Assembly (NCBI GenBank): GCA_036771835.1 | Contig: DAIPGN010000012.1 | Location: 25,349-89,348 of the forward strand | Length of the DNA stretch: 64,000 nt | Direction of reading: 5' to 3' | Source of the DNA: UBA4877 sp002399285 | GTDB lineage: Bacteria; Bacillota; Thermoanaerobacteria; Thermoanaerobacterales; UBA4877 | Part shown: in pieces, positions 26,352 to 33,673 of the stretch | Position numbering within the stretch: the stretch's first letter is position 1 | How the letters are laid out: each line of letters starts with the position of its first letter | Made by a program: the position numbers and the translations under genes | The notes under the pieces: model-generated | What the model was told of the DNA's origin: nothing | What the model saw: only the letters and a program-made list of their open reading frames with translations | Database searches by the model: none

Positions 26352-26396
26352 TAAAATAAAGACTGCTAACTTGCAAAAACCTAAAGGTTGGCAGTC
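26352..26396 (-). terminator. Terminator of the 26435-27121 gene
   Basis: Minus strand GACTGCCAAC...GTTAGCAGTC hairpin followed by TTTATTTTATT, immediately downstream of the secreted-protein gene. Confidence 0.8.
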
Positions 26397-26434
26397 ATTT
26401 AAAATATTTTCGTTAATATATAAGCTTGCTTGTT

Positions 26435-27121
26435 TTATGCCACACCGCCTGAACCTTTTATCTGTACATTGTCCGGGCTGATAAATTTGATATAGTATGT
26501 TTTATTGGAAGACAGCTTACCTATCATCCAATCCTGCTCATCGTCTATATACTCTTCAAATGTAGCGACAACTTTGTCCGTGCCCGATTCGATCAGCTGC
26601 ATCTTCAAGTTATGCGGAGCAGATGACTCCTCTATAGTCACACATATGGACGGAGCATACCCATCATCATAGGGAATATAATTATAGTCAGAGTATATAT
26701 ATGACTTGAAATTATAAGTAAAAGCCCTTCCGCCATTATTTAGATCCCATGTCTTAGTCGGTTTTGTTGTACCATAGGGAGTAACTTTATCATCACTCAA
26801 ATTGCTGACTTCGCCCTCTGCCGTCTCCGTATAAACGCGAAGGTGCAGGCCTTTGAGTGCATCAATATTTTCTTTGCCCTTTATGACTATGGATTGAACG
26901 CCTTCGTCTTTATTGCCGGCATAAAGGTTAGACCTTATAATGCCCATCTCAGTTAATTTCTTTATGTTGTCTTCTCCCTTGATTACAATAGATCTAACTT
27001 CACCGTTTCCACCATTAACTTTTATGTTCGAGATATCATCCGATGCAAAAGCGGCAGAGAACGATGTTGTAAGCAGCAGAACGCAGGCAATTAACGCTAT
27101 TATCTTTTTACCCGCGGTCAT
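26435..27121 (-). CDS. Secreted protein of unknown function with internal duplication
   Basis: A 228-residue exported protein. The signal peptide is MTAGKKIIALIACVLLLTTSFSAAFA with cleavage after residue 26. The mature part holds a repeated motif, VRSIVIKGEDNIKKL (about 42-56) and VQSIVIKGKENIDAL (about 75-89), each followed by a predicted strand. The C-terminal half is rich in Tyr, Asp and Asn (YSDYNYIPYDDGYAPS) and ends in a beta-sandwich-like stretch. No catalytic motif is recognised. The start has AAAGGAGGAAC upstream. It stands as its own transcription unit with a terminator. Confidence 0.8.
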   Translation of the reverse strand: MTAGKKIIALIACVLLLTTSFSAAFASDDISNIKVNGGNGEVRSIVIKGEDNIKKLTEMGIIRSNLYAGNKDEGVQSIVIKGKENIDALKGLHLRVYTETAEGEVSNLSDDKVTPYGTTKPTKTWDLNNGGRAFTYNFKSYIYSDYNYIPYDDGYAPSICVTIEESSAPHNLKMQLIESGTDKVVATFEEYIDDEQDWMIGKLSSNKTYYIKFISPDNVQIKGSGGVA

Positions 27122-27237
27122 TTATTGTTCCTCCTTTTTTATAATATTTTTAGCATATCATAATAAGTCCATTGGAATCATCTCCAACTTCTTTTTGATA
27201 TTAATATAGCTTTCAATATTTATTGTAAATATTCATA

Positions 27238-27258
27238 AAGGTCCAACTTTTGGACCTT
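27238..27258 (-). terminator. Hairpin downstream of the SatD/DUF3307 operon
   Basis: Perfect 9-bp stem AAGGTCCAA / TTGGACCTT with a 3-base loop. Only a short T-tract follows on the minus strand, so efficiency is uncertain. Confidence 0.6.
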
Positions 27259-27477
27259 ATTTAGCACAAAATCACAAGTATAACTATAATAAGGCGGTCC
27301 TGCAGGGCTTCTCCCGCCTAAATGCTATATAGATCGACCTCTCAAAAGATCAATTCACCTCATTATACACAGGAAGTAGCCTAACATTGTGCACTTTTTT
27401 AACCCTGCTGGAAGATGTGAAATCCATTGTTTCCAAGGGTCTTCAGAGATTTCACTACCCATAGGTGTCAAATACCT
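27259..27477. other. Gene-free stretch
   Basis: No plausible coding sequence was seen. It holds an 8-bp inverted repeat, GTGAAATC (27417) / GATTTCAC (27448), with a 23-base loop. Its function is unknown. Confidence 0.4.
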
Positions 27478-27506
27478 CAGCACAACAGAACCGTCCCCCT
27501 GTGTCA
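27478..27506. repeat. Dispersed 29-bp repeat, copy 2, overlapping a stop codon
   Basis: Starts CAGCACAACAGAACCG and ends TCCCCCTGTGTCA. The final TCA is the stop codon (TGA on the minus strand) of the DUF3307 gene. Copy 3 has the same relation to orr. Confidence 0.75.
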
Positions 27507-28163
27507 CACTAAGCTCTTGGCGGCCAAGCCGCCCACCAGCGCCAGCAGCACCGACAGCATGGTCCCTATGAGATAGTATTCGGCGAACTCCTTGTCATTG
27601 AGTTCCTTGAAGCGGGCGATGGATTTGGCCGCTATCACAAAACCTATGGCCGATATCTCCCCAATGGCTGCCAGTATGAGAATTATACTCCTTTCAAGAA
27701 TTCCTACGATCTTTCCCGCATTTCTAACGGCATACTGGCTGGACTGAAGCGCTATGGTGTCCAGCACATGCCTTATGAGCAGCGCACCCCCGAAAACCAC
27801 GTATACATATATGACCGCGTAGTCAACGTATAACGGGCTGTATGATGGAAGAGAAAGCAAAACCGACACGGCTAAAATGACTAAAATATGAGCGCACTGG
27901 TCTATCAGAAACAGATAGACGTTGTCGCTTTTAAACAGTATGTATCTGACGTAGTCTATGAGTATATGGGCTGCGGCTATTATGAGCGCGGCGAGCATAC
28001 TTTGCCACGACAAGATGGGTATAACGGCAATGAGATCAAACAGCAGTATGATCAGGAAATGAACGGCATATCCTCGGAGATTTCCCTCTTTCTTCATATT
28101 TACTAAGGTATCGGACTGGCACACGTAATCGCCCAGCCCGTGGGCGAGCAAAAACAGGTTCAT
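27504..28163 (-). CDS. DUF3307 membrane protein, SatD partner
   Basis: A 219-residue integral membrane protein of the DUF3307 family. It opens with the family signature LLAHGLGDYVCQSDTLVNMKKEGNLRGYAVH, followed by about five or six hydrophobic segments including an AHILIDYVRY motif. It begins directly after the satD stop codon (TAGATG), so the pair is co-translated. SatD and DUF3307 proteins are commonly encoded side by side in Firmicutes. Their biochemical role is not established. The stop codon lies inside a dispersed repeat. Confidence 0.85.
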   Translation of the reverse strand: MNLFLLAHGLGDYVCQSDTLVNMKKEGNLRGYAVHFLIILLFDLIAVIPILSWQSMLAALIIAAAHILIDYVRYILFKSDNVYLFLIDQCAHILVILAVSVLLSLPSYSPLYVDYAVIYVYVVFGGALLIRHVLDTIALQSSQYAVRNAGKIVGILERSIILILAAIGEISAIGFVIAAKSIARFKELNDKEFAEYYLIGTMLSVLLALVGGLAAKSLV

Positions 28164-28796
28164 CTATCCATCCCTCCCGACAGCGCCAAAGATCCGGGAC
28201 AGGTATTCTTCCCCTTCTCTTAACGCTCCGTACTTTGCGGCCTTGCATCTCTTGGCGGCGTTCTGAGCGGCCACGCCCAACATCTCCCCGGCCGCGCGGT
28301 ATGTTCCGCAGCTCTCGTATGCGTACACCGCCTGCCACTGGGGCATCGTCCATTTCGATTCTATGGCGTCGGCCAAAAGATAGATCACGTTGGCCGCAGA
28401 GTCCATATCGCTTTGGCCTGATGATATGCGCGTGCAGGGTGTCTTTATATCCCTTTCGGCGTCCAATGCCTCCCGCGCGCGGTGGAAGGCCTGGCCGTCC
28501 ATCTCCCACGAGCTGTCATAGACCAACGGCAGGTCGGTCTCGCCTATGCCTACCCCTATCCTGAGCAGTGCGGGCAGGAAAAAGTACCTTAGATTTCTGA
28601 CTGTCACGGGAATATCCGCGGGGCTCTCTATGATCCCCTGTATCTCATCCCCTCGGGATATGGAAAACCGCGTCAGCAGACGGTCCGCCATGGCCTCGCT
28701 CGCCCTGTCGGCCGACCGGTAGAATCCGTTCTTGGAATAGCCCCGCGAAAGCAGCTGTTTTGAGCCGATGACGTCCATAGTTATGACTGCGTTCAT
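28164..28796 (-). CDS. SatD-family protein
   Basis: A 210-residue soluble protein of the SatD family. The N-terminus MNAVITMDVIGSKQLL and the segment RFSISRGDEIQGII are characteristic. The C-terminal region (MPQWQAVYAYESCGTYRAAGEMLGVAAQNAAKRCKAA) looks like a helix-turn-helix, so it may bind DNA and could read the paired operators in its own leader (inference). SatD was named from an acid-tolerance operon of streptococci, but the molecular function is unknown. The gene lies behind a near-consensus promoter with two identical inverted repeats between promoter and start codon. Confidence 0.85.
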   Translation of the reverse strand: MNAVITMDVIGSKQLLSRGYSKNGFYRSADRASEAMADRLLTRFSISRGDEIQGIIESPADIPVTVRNLRYFFLPALLRIGVGIGETDLPLVYDSSWEMDGQAFHRAREALDAERDIKTPCTRISSGQSDMDSAANVIYLLADAIESKWTMPQWQAVYAYESCGTYRAAGEMLGVAAQNAAKRCKAAKYGALREGEEYLSRIFGAVGRDG

Positions 28797-28823
28797 GGCA
28801 TACCCCTTCGTTCCCGAAATATT

Positions 28824-28870
28824 TCACCCCCTTAAAGGTGATATCGCATTATTCACCCTTACACCGGTGA
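28824..28870. promoter_or_regulatory. Two identical-geometry operators, TCACC-N8-GGTGA
   Basis: TCACC at 28824 pairs with GGTGA at 28837, and TCACC at 28853 with GGTGA at 28866. Both have 8-base spacers and they lie 29 bp apart, close to three helical turns. They lie just downstream of the satD promoter -10, where a bound repressor would block initiation or clearance. Confidence 0.75.
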
Positions 28871-28877
28871 TAAATTC

Positions 28878-28906
28878 ATTATATTAGAAAGCATTTCCTC
28901 AGTCAA
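28878..28906 (-). promoter_or_regulatory. Sigma-70/A promoter of satD operon
   Basis: Minus strand TTGACT (28906-28901), 17-base spacer, TATAAT (28883-28878). This is close to perfect consensus. The predicted start is near 28871, at the edge of the first operator. Confidence 0.9.
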
Positions 28907-28949
28907 TTATCCCATATACTATTTTATAATGCGGCCCGGCCGGTCAAGG

Positions 28950-28970
28950 CAGGCCGATGCCAATCTCGCG
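28950..28970 (-). repeat. Dispersed CAGRCCG repeat, copy F (right end only)
   Basis: CAGGCCGATGCCAATCTCGC matches the right end of copy E (CAGACCGATGTCAAACTCGC when read from the minus strand). It directly abuts a copy of the other repeat family. Confidence 0.55.
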
Positions 28971-28972
28971 AA

Positions 28973-29001
28973 CAGCACAAGAGAACCGTGCCCTTGTGTC
29001 A
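28973..29001. repeat. Dispersed 29-bp repeat, copy 3, overlapping the orr stop
   Basis: Starts CAGCACAAGAGAACCG and ends TGCCCTTGTGTCA. The last three bases are the orr stop codon on the minus strand. The arms CACAAG / CTTGTG can form a short hairpin. Confidence 0.75.
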
Positions 29002-30060
29002 TATGAATTTTTTATCCACATAGGCCGACGTCATCAGGCTGAGCATGGCGGCATAGGAAACCCTGAATCCTATGATATCCCCCGGCTTAAAATCTTCTGC
29101 GGAGGTGACGTCCAAGATCATGTGGTCGCTGCTGGCTCCTATTATCTCAATGCGCTCGTCCAGCGGCGTGAGTCCCTCTACGCGGCAGTCCTGCTTGCCT
29201 ACCGCAACTATGACTCTCTTCATGAGGCCCTTATCCACATACACGGGAACCTCTCCGAAGGAATTCTTGCCTATCTCGCCTATCGGCATGGAGGGCTTTG
29301 TCTTTGCCTCCACCACCTCGGCCCTGAGGATCATGGTGTCCTGCTTGAGGCCCGGCATGGGCGTGCCATATGTGGGATCGGTGCCTAAGAGTATGCCCTC
29401 TCCGATGCGCAGCTGATTCACGCCTTCGGCCAGGCCGCCCTCCCTCATCAGCGGCAGCGTGGCGGAGGTCCCTCCCGATACCGTGGCGAGCTTGATGCCG
29501 TACCGCCGCTCTATATCCCTGGCCAGGCCGGCCAGCCTGCCCGTGTTCTCACCGGTCGCTATAACCCCGCCGTAGCAGCCCAGGTTGGTGCCTATCCCTT
29601 CCAGCCTGACGCCCGGCAGGTCAATTATCTCCCCAGCCGTCCTAACGGCATCCTCCGGCAGCACTCCCTCTCTCAAGTCACCCACGTCCACCATGAGGAT
29701 CACATTGTGCATCTTCCCCGCCTTCACCGCCTCGCCGGATATGGCCCTTATCACGGATACCTCGGAATTGAGGCTGCCCTCCGCCAACTCCACCAGCTGC
29801 GGCACCTCCGAGATCATGGGTATCCTTATGAGATAGACGGGCAGTGAAAAACCGGCCCTCTTTAAGGCCGCTATATTCTTGAGCCTCGCATCGCCCAAGG
29901 CGGCCGCCCCGCCCTTCACCATGGCCGCCGCGACCTCCGGCATGGCGCATGCTCCCTTGGTAACCCCCATCACCTTTATATTCTTCTCCCGGCACAGTCC
30001 GGTGATAAAGCGCGTATTGCATTCTATCCTGTCTAAGTTTATCTCCAACAATGGATACAT
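28999..30060 (-). CDS. orr: Ornithine racemase
   Basis: A 353-residue PLP enzyme of the alanine-racemase N-terminal-domain (YggS-like barrel) family. It matches the ornithine racemase that feeds D-ornithine to OraSE. The PLP lysine is Lys35 in IKVMGVTKGACAM. ALGDARLKNI, LGCYGGVIATGENT, TVSGGTSATLP and NQLRIGEGILLGTDP are family motifs. The ATG at 30060 is preceded by GGAGGGG. It is separated from the main ornithine operon by about 4 kb of small genes but lies next to the RocR-like activator, so the pathway is complete from L-ornithine. Confidence 0.9.
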   Translation of the reverse strand: MYPLLEINLDRIECNTRFITGLCREKNIKVMGVTKGACAMPEVAAAMVKGGAAALGDARLKNIAALKRAGFSLPVYLIRIPMISEVPQLVELAEGSLNSEVSVIRAISGEAVKAGKMHNVILMVDVGDLREGVLPEDAVRTAGEIIDLPGVRLEGIGTNLGCYGGVIATGENTGRLAGLARDIERRYGIKLATVSGGTSATLPLMREGGLAEGVNQLRIGEGILLGTDPTYGTPMPGLKQDTMILRAEVVEAKTKPSMPIGEIGKNSFGEVPVYVDKGLMKRVIVAVGKQDCRVEGLTPLDERIEIIGASSDHMILDVTSAEDFKPGDIIGFRVSYAAMLSLMTSAYVDKKFI

Positions 30061-30128
30061 TGTCTTCCCCTCCAAAAGTTTTTTACATTTTTATAGTATA
30101 CCGCCGTGTGACCTCCGGTTTTTTTGCA

Positions 30129-30857
30129 TCAGTCCGCCGCGATACACACCATCACCGGACGATGATCGGAAATATCAATATCCAGTACCCGGCTGCACGA
30201 AGCATCTACAGGCACGCCGCATCCGAACCAAAAATCCGCCTTAACGCCGCCCTGCAGCGTGGCTGCACCGCGCGGCCCGCCGTCTGACATCTCAAAGGAA
30301 TGATGCAGCATTATATCGTATGGCAGAGACCCCTCCCCCTGATTGAGATCGCCGCCTATGATCATCCTCTTGGCATCAAATCCGTGGGCATACAGCTCCC
30401 GCTTTATCCCTGCGGCCTGTATCGTCTGATCTCCCTTCAGCCCGAGGTGAAAGGCTCCCGCATACAATTCGCCGCCGCAGTCAACACGGGTCAGTATGAA
30501 ACTGCGGTCTTCCCTTCCGTATCTTTTGGGCAGCGGCAGCCGCATAACGGCCGTAAGCGGGTACCTGCTCAGGACCGCATTCCCGTAACGGCCGGGAAAC
30601 ATCCTTATGGATGCCATATACTCGTACTGCCACGGCGCGCCGGTGATGCCGGCGAGTCTCTCCGCAATGTATCCGGCCTGGTCGATGCGGCCGCAGCGCA
30701 GGGTAACGAGATCCACCTCCTGCAGGCAGGCTATATCGGCTCCGCAGTCCGCTATAGTCCCGGCGATCGTATTTAAGTTTTCTTTCCTGCCGCACGGGCG
30801 GCTCCCGCCGGCATCCCTTCCCGCCTTTATATTCCATGTGAGCGCATATATCTCCAT
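30129..30857 (-). CDS. Endonuclease/exonuclease/phosphatase (EEP) family protein
   Basis: A 242-residue member of the metal-dependent EEP superfamily (DNase I/sphingomyelinase/inositol-phosphatase fold). The fold's signature runs in order: LTWNIKAG (metal-side Asn), CLQEVD (Glu metal ligand), GNAVLSRYPL, FHLGL, GGDLNQGEG, and the C-terminal ISDHRPVMV with the catalytic Asp-His. No signal peptide is seen, so it is cytoplasmic. The substrate (nucleic acid or phosphodiester/phosphomonoester) cannot be decided. It is 68 bases upstream of orr and co-oriented with it. A TATACT-type box in the gap could give orr its own promoter. Confidence 0.88.
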   Translation of the reverse strand: MEIYALTWNIKAGRDAGGSRPCGRKENLNTIAGTIADCGADIACLQEVDLVTLRCGRIDQAGYIAERLAGITGAPWQYEYMASIRMFPGRYGNAVLSRYPLTAVMRLPLPKRYGREDRSFILTRVDCGGELYAGAFHLGLKGDQTIQAAGIKRELYAHGFDAKRMIIGGDLNQGEGSLPYDIMLHHSFEMSDGGPRGAATLQGGVKADFWFGCGVPVDASCSRVLDIDISDHRPVMVCIAAD

Positions 30858-30946
30858 TTTGCTTTCCTTCTTTTAAATTGATTTCGGTCCTCTCCTATAT
30901 AATATTTAGCGCCCACACAAAGGTGTTACAAAAACTGTTTATCTAC

Positions 30947-32365
30947 TCACATCCTTAAGCCGTACTTTTTCATCTTGTACTGAAGCGTCTGCCGCTTTAT
31001 ATTCAGCTTCTCGGCAGAGCGAGTCACATTGCCGCCGCTGGACTTCAATGCGTTTATGATGATCTCCCGCTCCATATCGTCCAGCATATCGTCCAGGGCC
31101 GGGCCGCCCTCTGCCGGACCGTATACCGGAAGCGTATATCCGCCCGTCTTCTCTCTATGGCCGTCATCGTCCCCGAAGAGATAGGGAGGCAGATCGCAAA
31201 GTTCAATGATATCGCCGTTTGCCACATTCATGGCTCCCTCTACGGCGTTTTCCAATTCCCGCACGTTGCCCGGCCAGTCGTACTTCACAAACAGGTCCTT
31301 CACCCCGTCGGCCAGGCCGGTCACATTCTTCTTCAGCCTGGCGTTGAACCTGTTTATAAAGTGCCGGGACAGTACGGGTATATCTTCCTTCCTCTCCCTC
31401 AGCGGAGGTATCTTTATGTAGACCACGCTCAGCCGGTAAAACAGATCCTTCCTCAAAGTGCCGTCTTCCATGCTCTTCATGGGGTCCTTGTTGGCTGTGG
31501 ATATAATCCTCACGTCCACGGGCGTCACTCCCGTATCGCCGATCCTCCTCACAAACCCGTCCTGAAGCACCCTCAGCATCTTAGCCTGGAGCCCCGTCCC
31601 CATGGAATTTATCTCATCCAGGAGCAGCGTGCCGCGGTCCGCCAGCTCGAACAGGCCGGGCCGGTCCACCGCCCCCGTAAAGCCGCCCTTCACCGTGCCG
31701 AACAGTATGCCTTCCAACAGGCTCTCCGGCAGCGCCGCACAGTTCTGGGTGACGAAGGCCTGGCCGCCCCTCATCCCCGCCCGGTGGATGCTCTGGGCGA
31801 ACATCTCCTTGCCCGTGCCCGTTTCGCCGTATATCAGCACCGGAGAGGAGGTATGAGCGACCTTTTCAGCTATGCCGACCGCGTCCCTTATCCCCCTGCT
31901 CTCTCCTATGATATCCGTAAAGCCGTACCTCAGCCGCTCCCTGGTCTGCCTAGGCTGCCTTTCATTGCCCTTCTTACGGGTATAGGACACCTTCTCGGCA
32001 AGCTCTCTGAGCTTGGTAATATCCCTGGCTATCTCCACGGCGCCGATCACCCTGTTGTTTTTCAGCAGCGGGCAGGTCGTGTTTATCGTCGTTATCTCCT
32101 GTCCCCGGTAATTAAAATAAGTCTGCACCCTGTCGACGATGGTCTCCCCCGTCTGCAGCACATAGAGCAGCGTACTGCTGCCGCGGTTTAAAGACGGAAA
32201 CATCTCGGCCAGGCCCTTGCCCATCATGTCGGACGGCTCCGTCATTTCCAGCCGGCCCATCGCGGCGTTGTAGAAAACGGTGACCCCCTTTGAATCGACG
32301 ACATGGATGCCCATATCGATCATTTCCAATATGTCCCACGAAAACTCCCTCAGCGATTTATCCAC
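30947..32365 (-). CDS. RocR-like PAS/sigma-54 activator, probable regulator of ornithine fermentation
   Basis: A 472-residue enhancer-binding protein. It has a PAS sensor (about 1-125, VDSKGVTVFYNAAMGRLE), an AAA+ domain with Walker A GETGTGKE (180-187), the sigma-54 loop GGFTGA (227-232, first Ala replaced by Gly) and Walker B LLLDEIN (247-253), and a Fis-type helix-turn-helix at the end (GNVTRSAEKLNIKRQTLQYKMKKYG). This is the layout of RocR, which activates arginine/ornithine catabolism from sigma-54 promoters in Bacillus. The window holds a sigma-54 promoter before ord and the racemase gene beside this regulator, so the target is well supported although unproven. Confidence 0.93.
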   Translation of the reverse strand: MDKSLREFSWDILEMIDMGIHVVDSKGVTVFYNAAMGRLEMTEPSDMMGKGLAEMFPSLNRGSSTLLYVLQTGETIVDRVQTYFNYRGQEITTINTTCPLLKNNRVIGAVEIARDITKLRELAEKVSYTRKKGNERQPRQTRERLRYGFTDIIGESRGIRDAVGIAEKVAHTSSPVLIYGETGTGKEMFAQSIHRAGMRGGQAFVTQNCAALPESLLEGILFGTVKGGFTGAVDRPGLFELADRGTLLLDEINSMGTGLQAKMLRVLQDGFVRRIGDTGVTPVDVRIISTANKDPMKSMEDGTLRKDLFYRLSVVYIKIPPLRERKEDIPVLSRHFINRFNARLKKNVTGLADGVKDLFVKYDWPGNVRELENAVEGAMNVANGDIIELCDLPPYLFGDDDGHREKTGGYTLPVYGPAEGGPALDDMLDDMEREIIINALKSSGGNVTRSAEKLNIKRQTLQYKMKKYGLRM

Positions 32366-32465
32366 TCGGCCCCACCTCGCATAAGCAATATCTCTATATA
32401 TTATACTCTAAGGAAAACGATTGTTAAAGTACCGCCTTTCATGGACAAATCCGCAATATATAATA

Positions 32466-32496
32466 AAAGGGCGGGTTTAAATCGACCCGTCCCTTT
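32466..32496 (-). terminator. Terminator of the GlsB-like gene
   Basis: Minus strand AAAGGGACGGGT...ACCCGCCCTTT stem (one bulge or mismatch) followed by TATTA, downstream of the small membrane-protein gene. Confidence 0.75.
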
Positions 32497-32522
32497 ACAA
32501 AATCTATTCTTATGAATATTTT

Positions 32523-32813
32523 TTACGCTGCGTTAGTACTTTTATTTCTTACGATAAGATACCAGACATATTCAATGACAATCGCGCCGATGAAACCGGC
32601 TATCACATTGAAGCCGCCTGCCATCCAGCCCCAGTCGCCCAGAAGAGCATCGCCAACCCATGCGCCTAAAATATTAGCTATCAGTGCCGACCAGTATGTG
32701 CCGTAAATCTTATTCAGCTTCTCTGAATAAGTGCTGCCTGCCTTATTATTAAACATGGGATGGAACACCAAGCTGGAGATTATGCCAACCGCCAGAAGCA
32801 TTAACGTATACAT
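32523..32813 (-). CDS. Small GlsB/YeaQ-like membrane protein
   Basis: A 96-residue protein with three hydrophobic segments. The Gly-rich core (ANILGAWVGDALLGDWGWMAGGFNVIAGFIGAIV) resembles the transglycosylase-associated/GlsB family of three-helix membrane proteins. The ATG at 32813 has AAAGGAGG upstream. GlsB proteins occur with Gls24/Asp23 proteins in Gram-positive stress loci, and an Asp23-family gene lies 230 bases away. The family call is probable rather than certain. Confidence 0.75.
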   Translation of the reverse strand: MYTLMLLAVGIISSLVFHPMFNNKAGSTYSEKLNKIYGTYWSALIANILGAWVGDALLGDWGWMAGGFNVIAGFIGAIVIEYVWYLIVRNKSTNAA

Positions 32814-33000
32814 ACCATCGCCTCCTTTCATTGGCTTTATTTCTCTTTACATCTATTATTTTACCATATTGGGCCATATATGCAAATCCAAATCTGACCT
32901 TGTTTGACCAATAATCGTTCTCCGTTGGCACATTAGCGTAATTTTCTTTTACTCTCTGATAATTACTTATTCATTTGGGTTTTCTCTTGGCCGTATATGC

Positions 33001-33031
33001 AAAAAACACGGCGGCAAATATGCCGTCGTGT
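33001..33031 (-). terminator. Terminator of the Asp23/Gls24 gene
   Basis: Minus strand ACACGACGGCA / TGCCGCCGTGT, 11-bp stem with a 4-base loop, followed by TTTTT. A clear intrinsic terminator. Confidence 0.92.
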
Positions 33032-33046
33032 TCTGTGATCCCAGGT

Positions 33047-33448
33047 TTATGGTTCTATTACATCCTCTACCGTCGTATCGGAAGCAGCAGCCTTTGGCTG
33101 GCCCGGCTGATTTATCCCAAGCACATGTATATTCACGCATGGTACGTTGAGTCCGGTATATTCCTCCACGTCTGACTTTATCTTTTTCTGTATGCTTTCC
33201 GATACCTTGGGTATACTGTCCCCGTAATTGACCAGTATGTTTGCGTCGATGGTAACGTCCTCGCCGTCGGACTTTACCTTGATCCCCTTGGACAGATTCT
33301 TCCTGCCGATGACCTCCGTTATACCGTCTACCACGCCTCCGCTCATGCCGGATACGCCCTTGATCTCCAGAGCGGACAGGCCGGCTATGGAAGCCACTAC
33401 CTCGTCCGATATTTCCACCGTTCCCAAATCCTTTGTATATGCAGCCAT
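33047..33448 (-). CDS. Asp23/Gls24-family envelope stress protein
   Basis: A 133-residue Asp23/Gls24 protein: LGTVEISDEVVASIAGLSALEIKGVSGMSGGV, then VKSDGEDVTIDANILVNYGDSIP and VEEYTGLNVPCVNIHVLGI. Family members form filaments under the cell membrane, held there by AmaP, and protect against alkaline or cell-wall stress. AmaP is encoded 1.5 kb away (35001-35588), on the far side of hflX. The gene is monocistronic with its own terminator. Confidence 0.92.
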   Translation of the reverse strand: MAAYTKDLGTVEISDEVVASIAGLSALEIKGVSGMSGGVVDGITEVIGRKNLSKGIKVKSDGEDVTIDANILVNYGDSIPKVSESIQKKIKSDVEEYTGLNVPCVNIHVLGINQPGQPKAAASDTTVEDVIEP

Positions 33449-33547
33449 GGCAATCCTCCTCTCCTTTTTTGTTATTATAGCATATTTCGATTATTGATGT
33501 AAATCAAGCCGCGTGTTTATTCGTCCTTCATGAATGAGAACACATAG

Positions 33548-33593
33548 CAGACCGTGACACTCTCGTGCAACCGTGCGAGAGTGCCGCGGCCTG
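33548..33593 (+). repeat. Dispersed CAGRCCG hairpin repeat, copy D
   Basis: CAGACCGTGACACTCTCG (33548-33565) pairs with CGAGAGTGCCGCGGCCTG (33576-33593) over 18 positions with three imperfect pairs and a 10-base loop. It is the most stable copy and lies between divergent asp23 and hflX. Confidence 0.8.
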
Positions 33594-33673
33594 TAATCAT
33601 TTTCACCGCATTAAGAAATACTATGTGTTAAAGGTGTATAATATACTTGATATTATGATTCGGAGGAAAATAA

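Noticed and set aside
31157..32191. 344-codon frame opposite the RocR-like activator
   Set aside because: Antisense shadow; the activator has all AAA+ motifs in the other strand.
32925..32941. TTGGCACATTAGCG near the GlsB-like gene on the plus strand
   Set aside because: Has a -24-like half but no GC at -12 and no gene in that orientation downstream.
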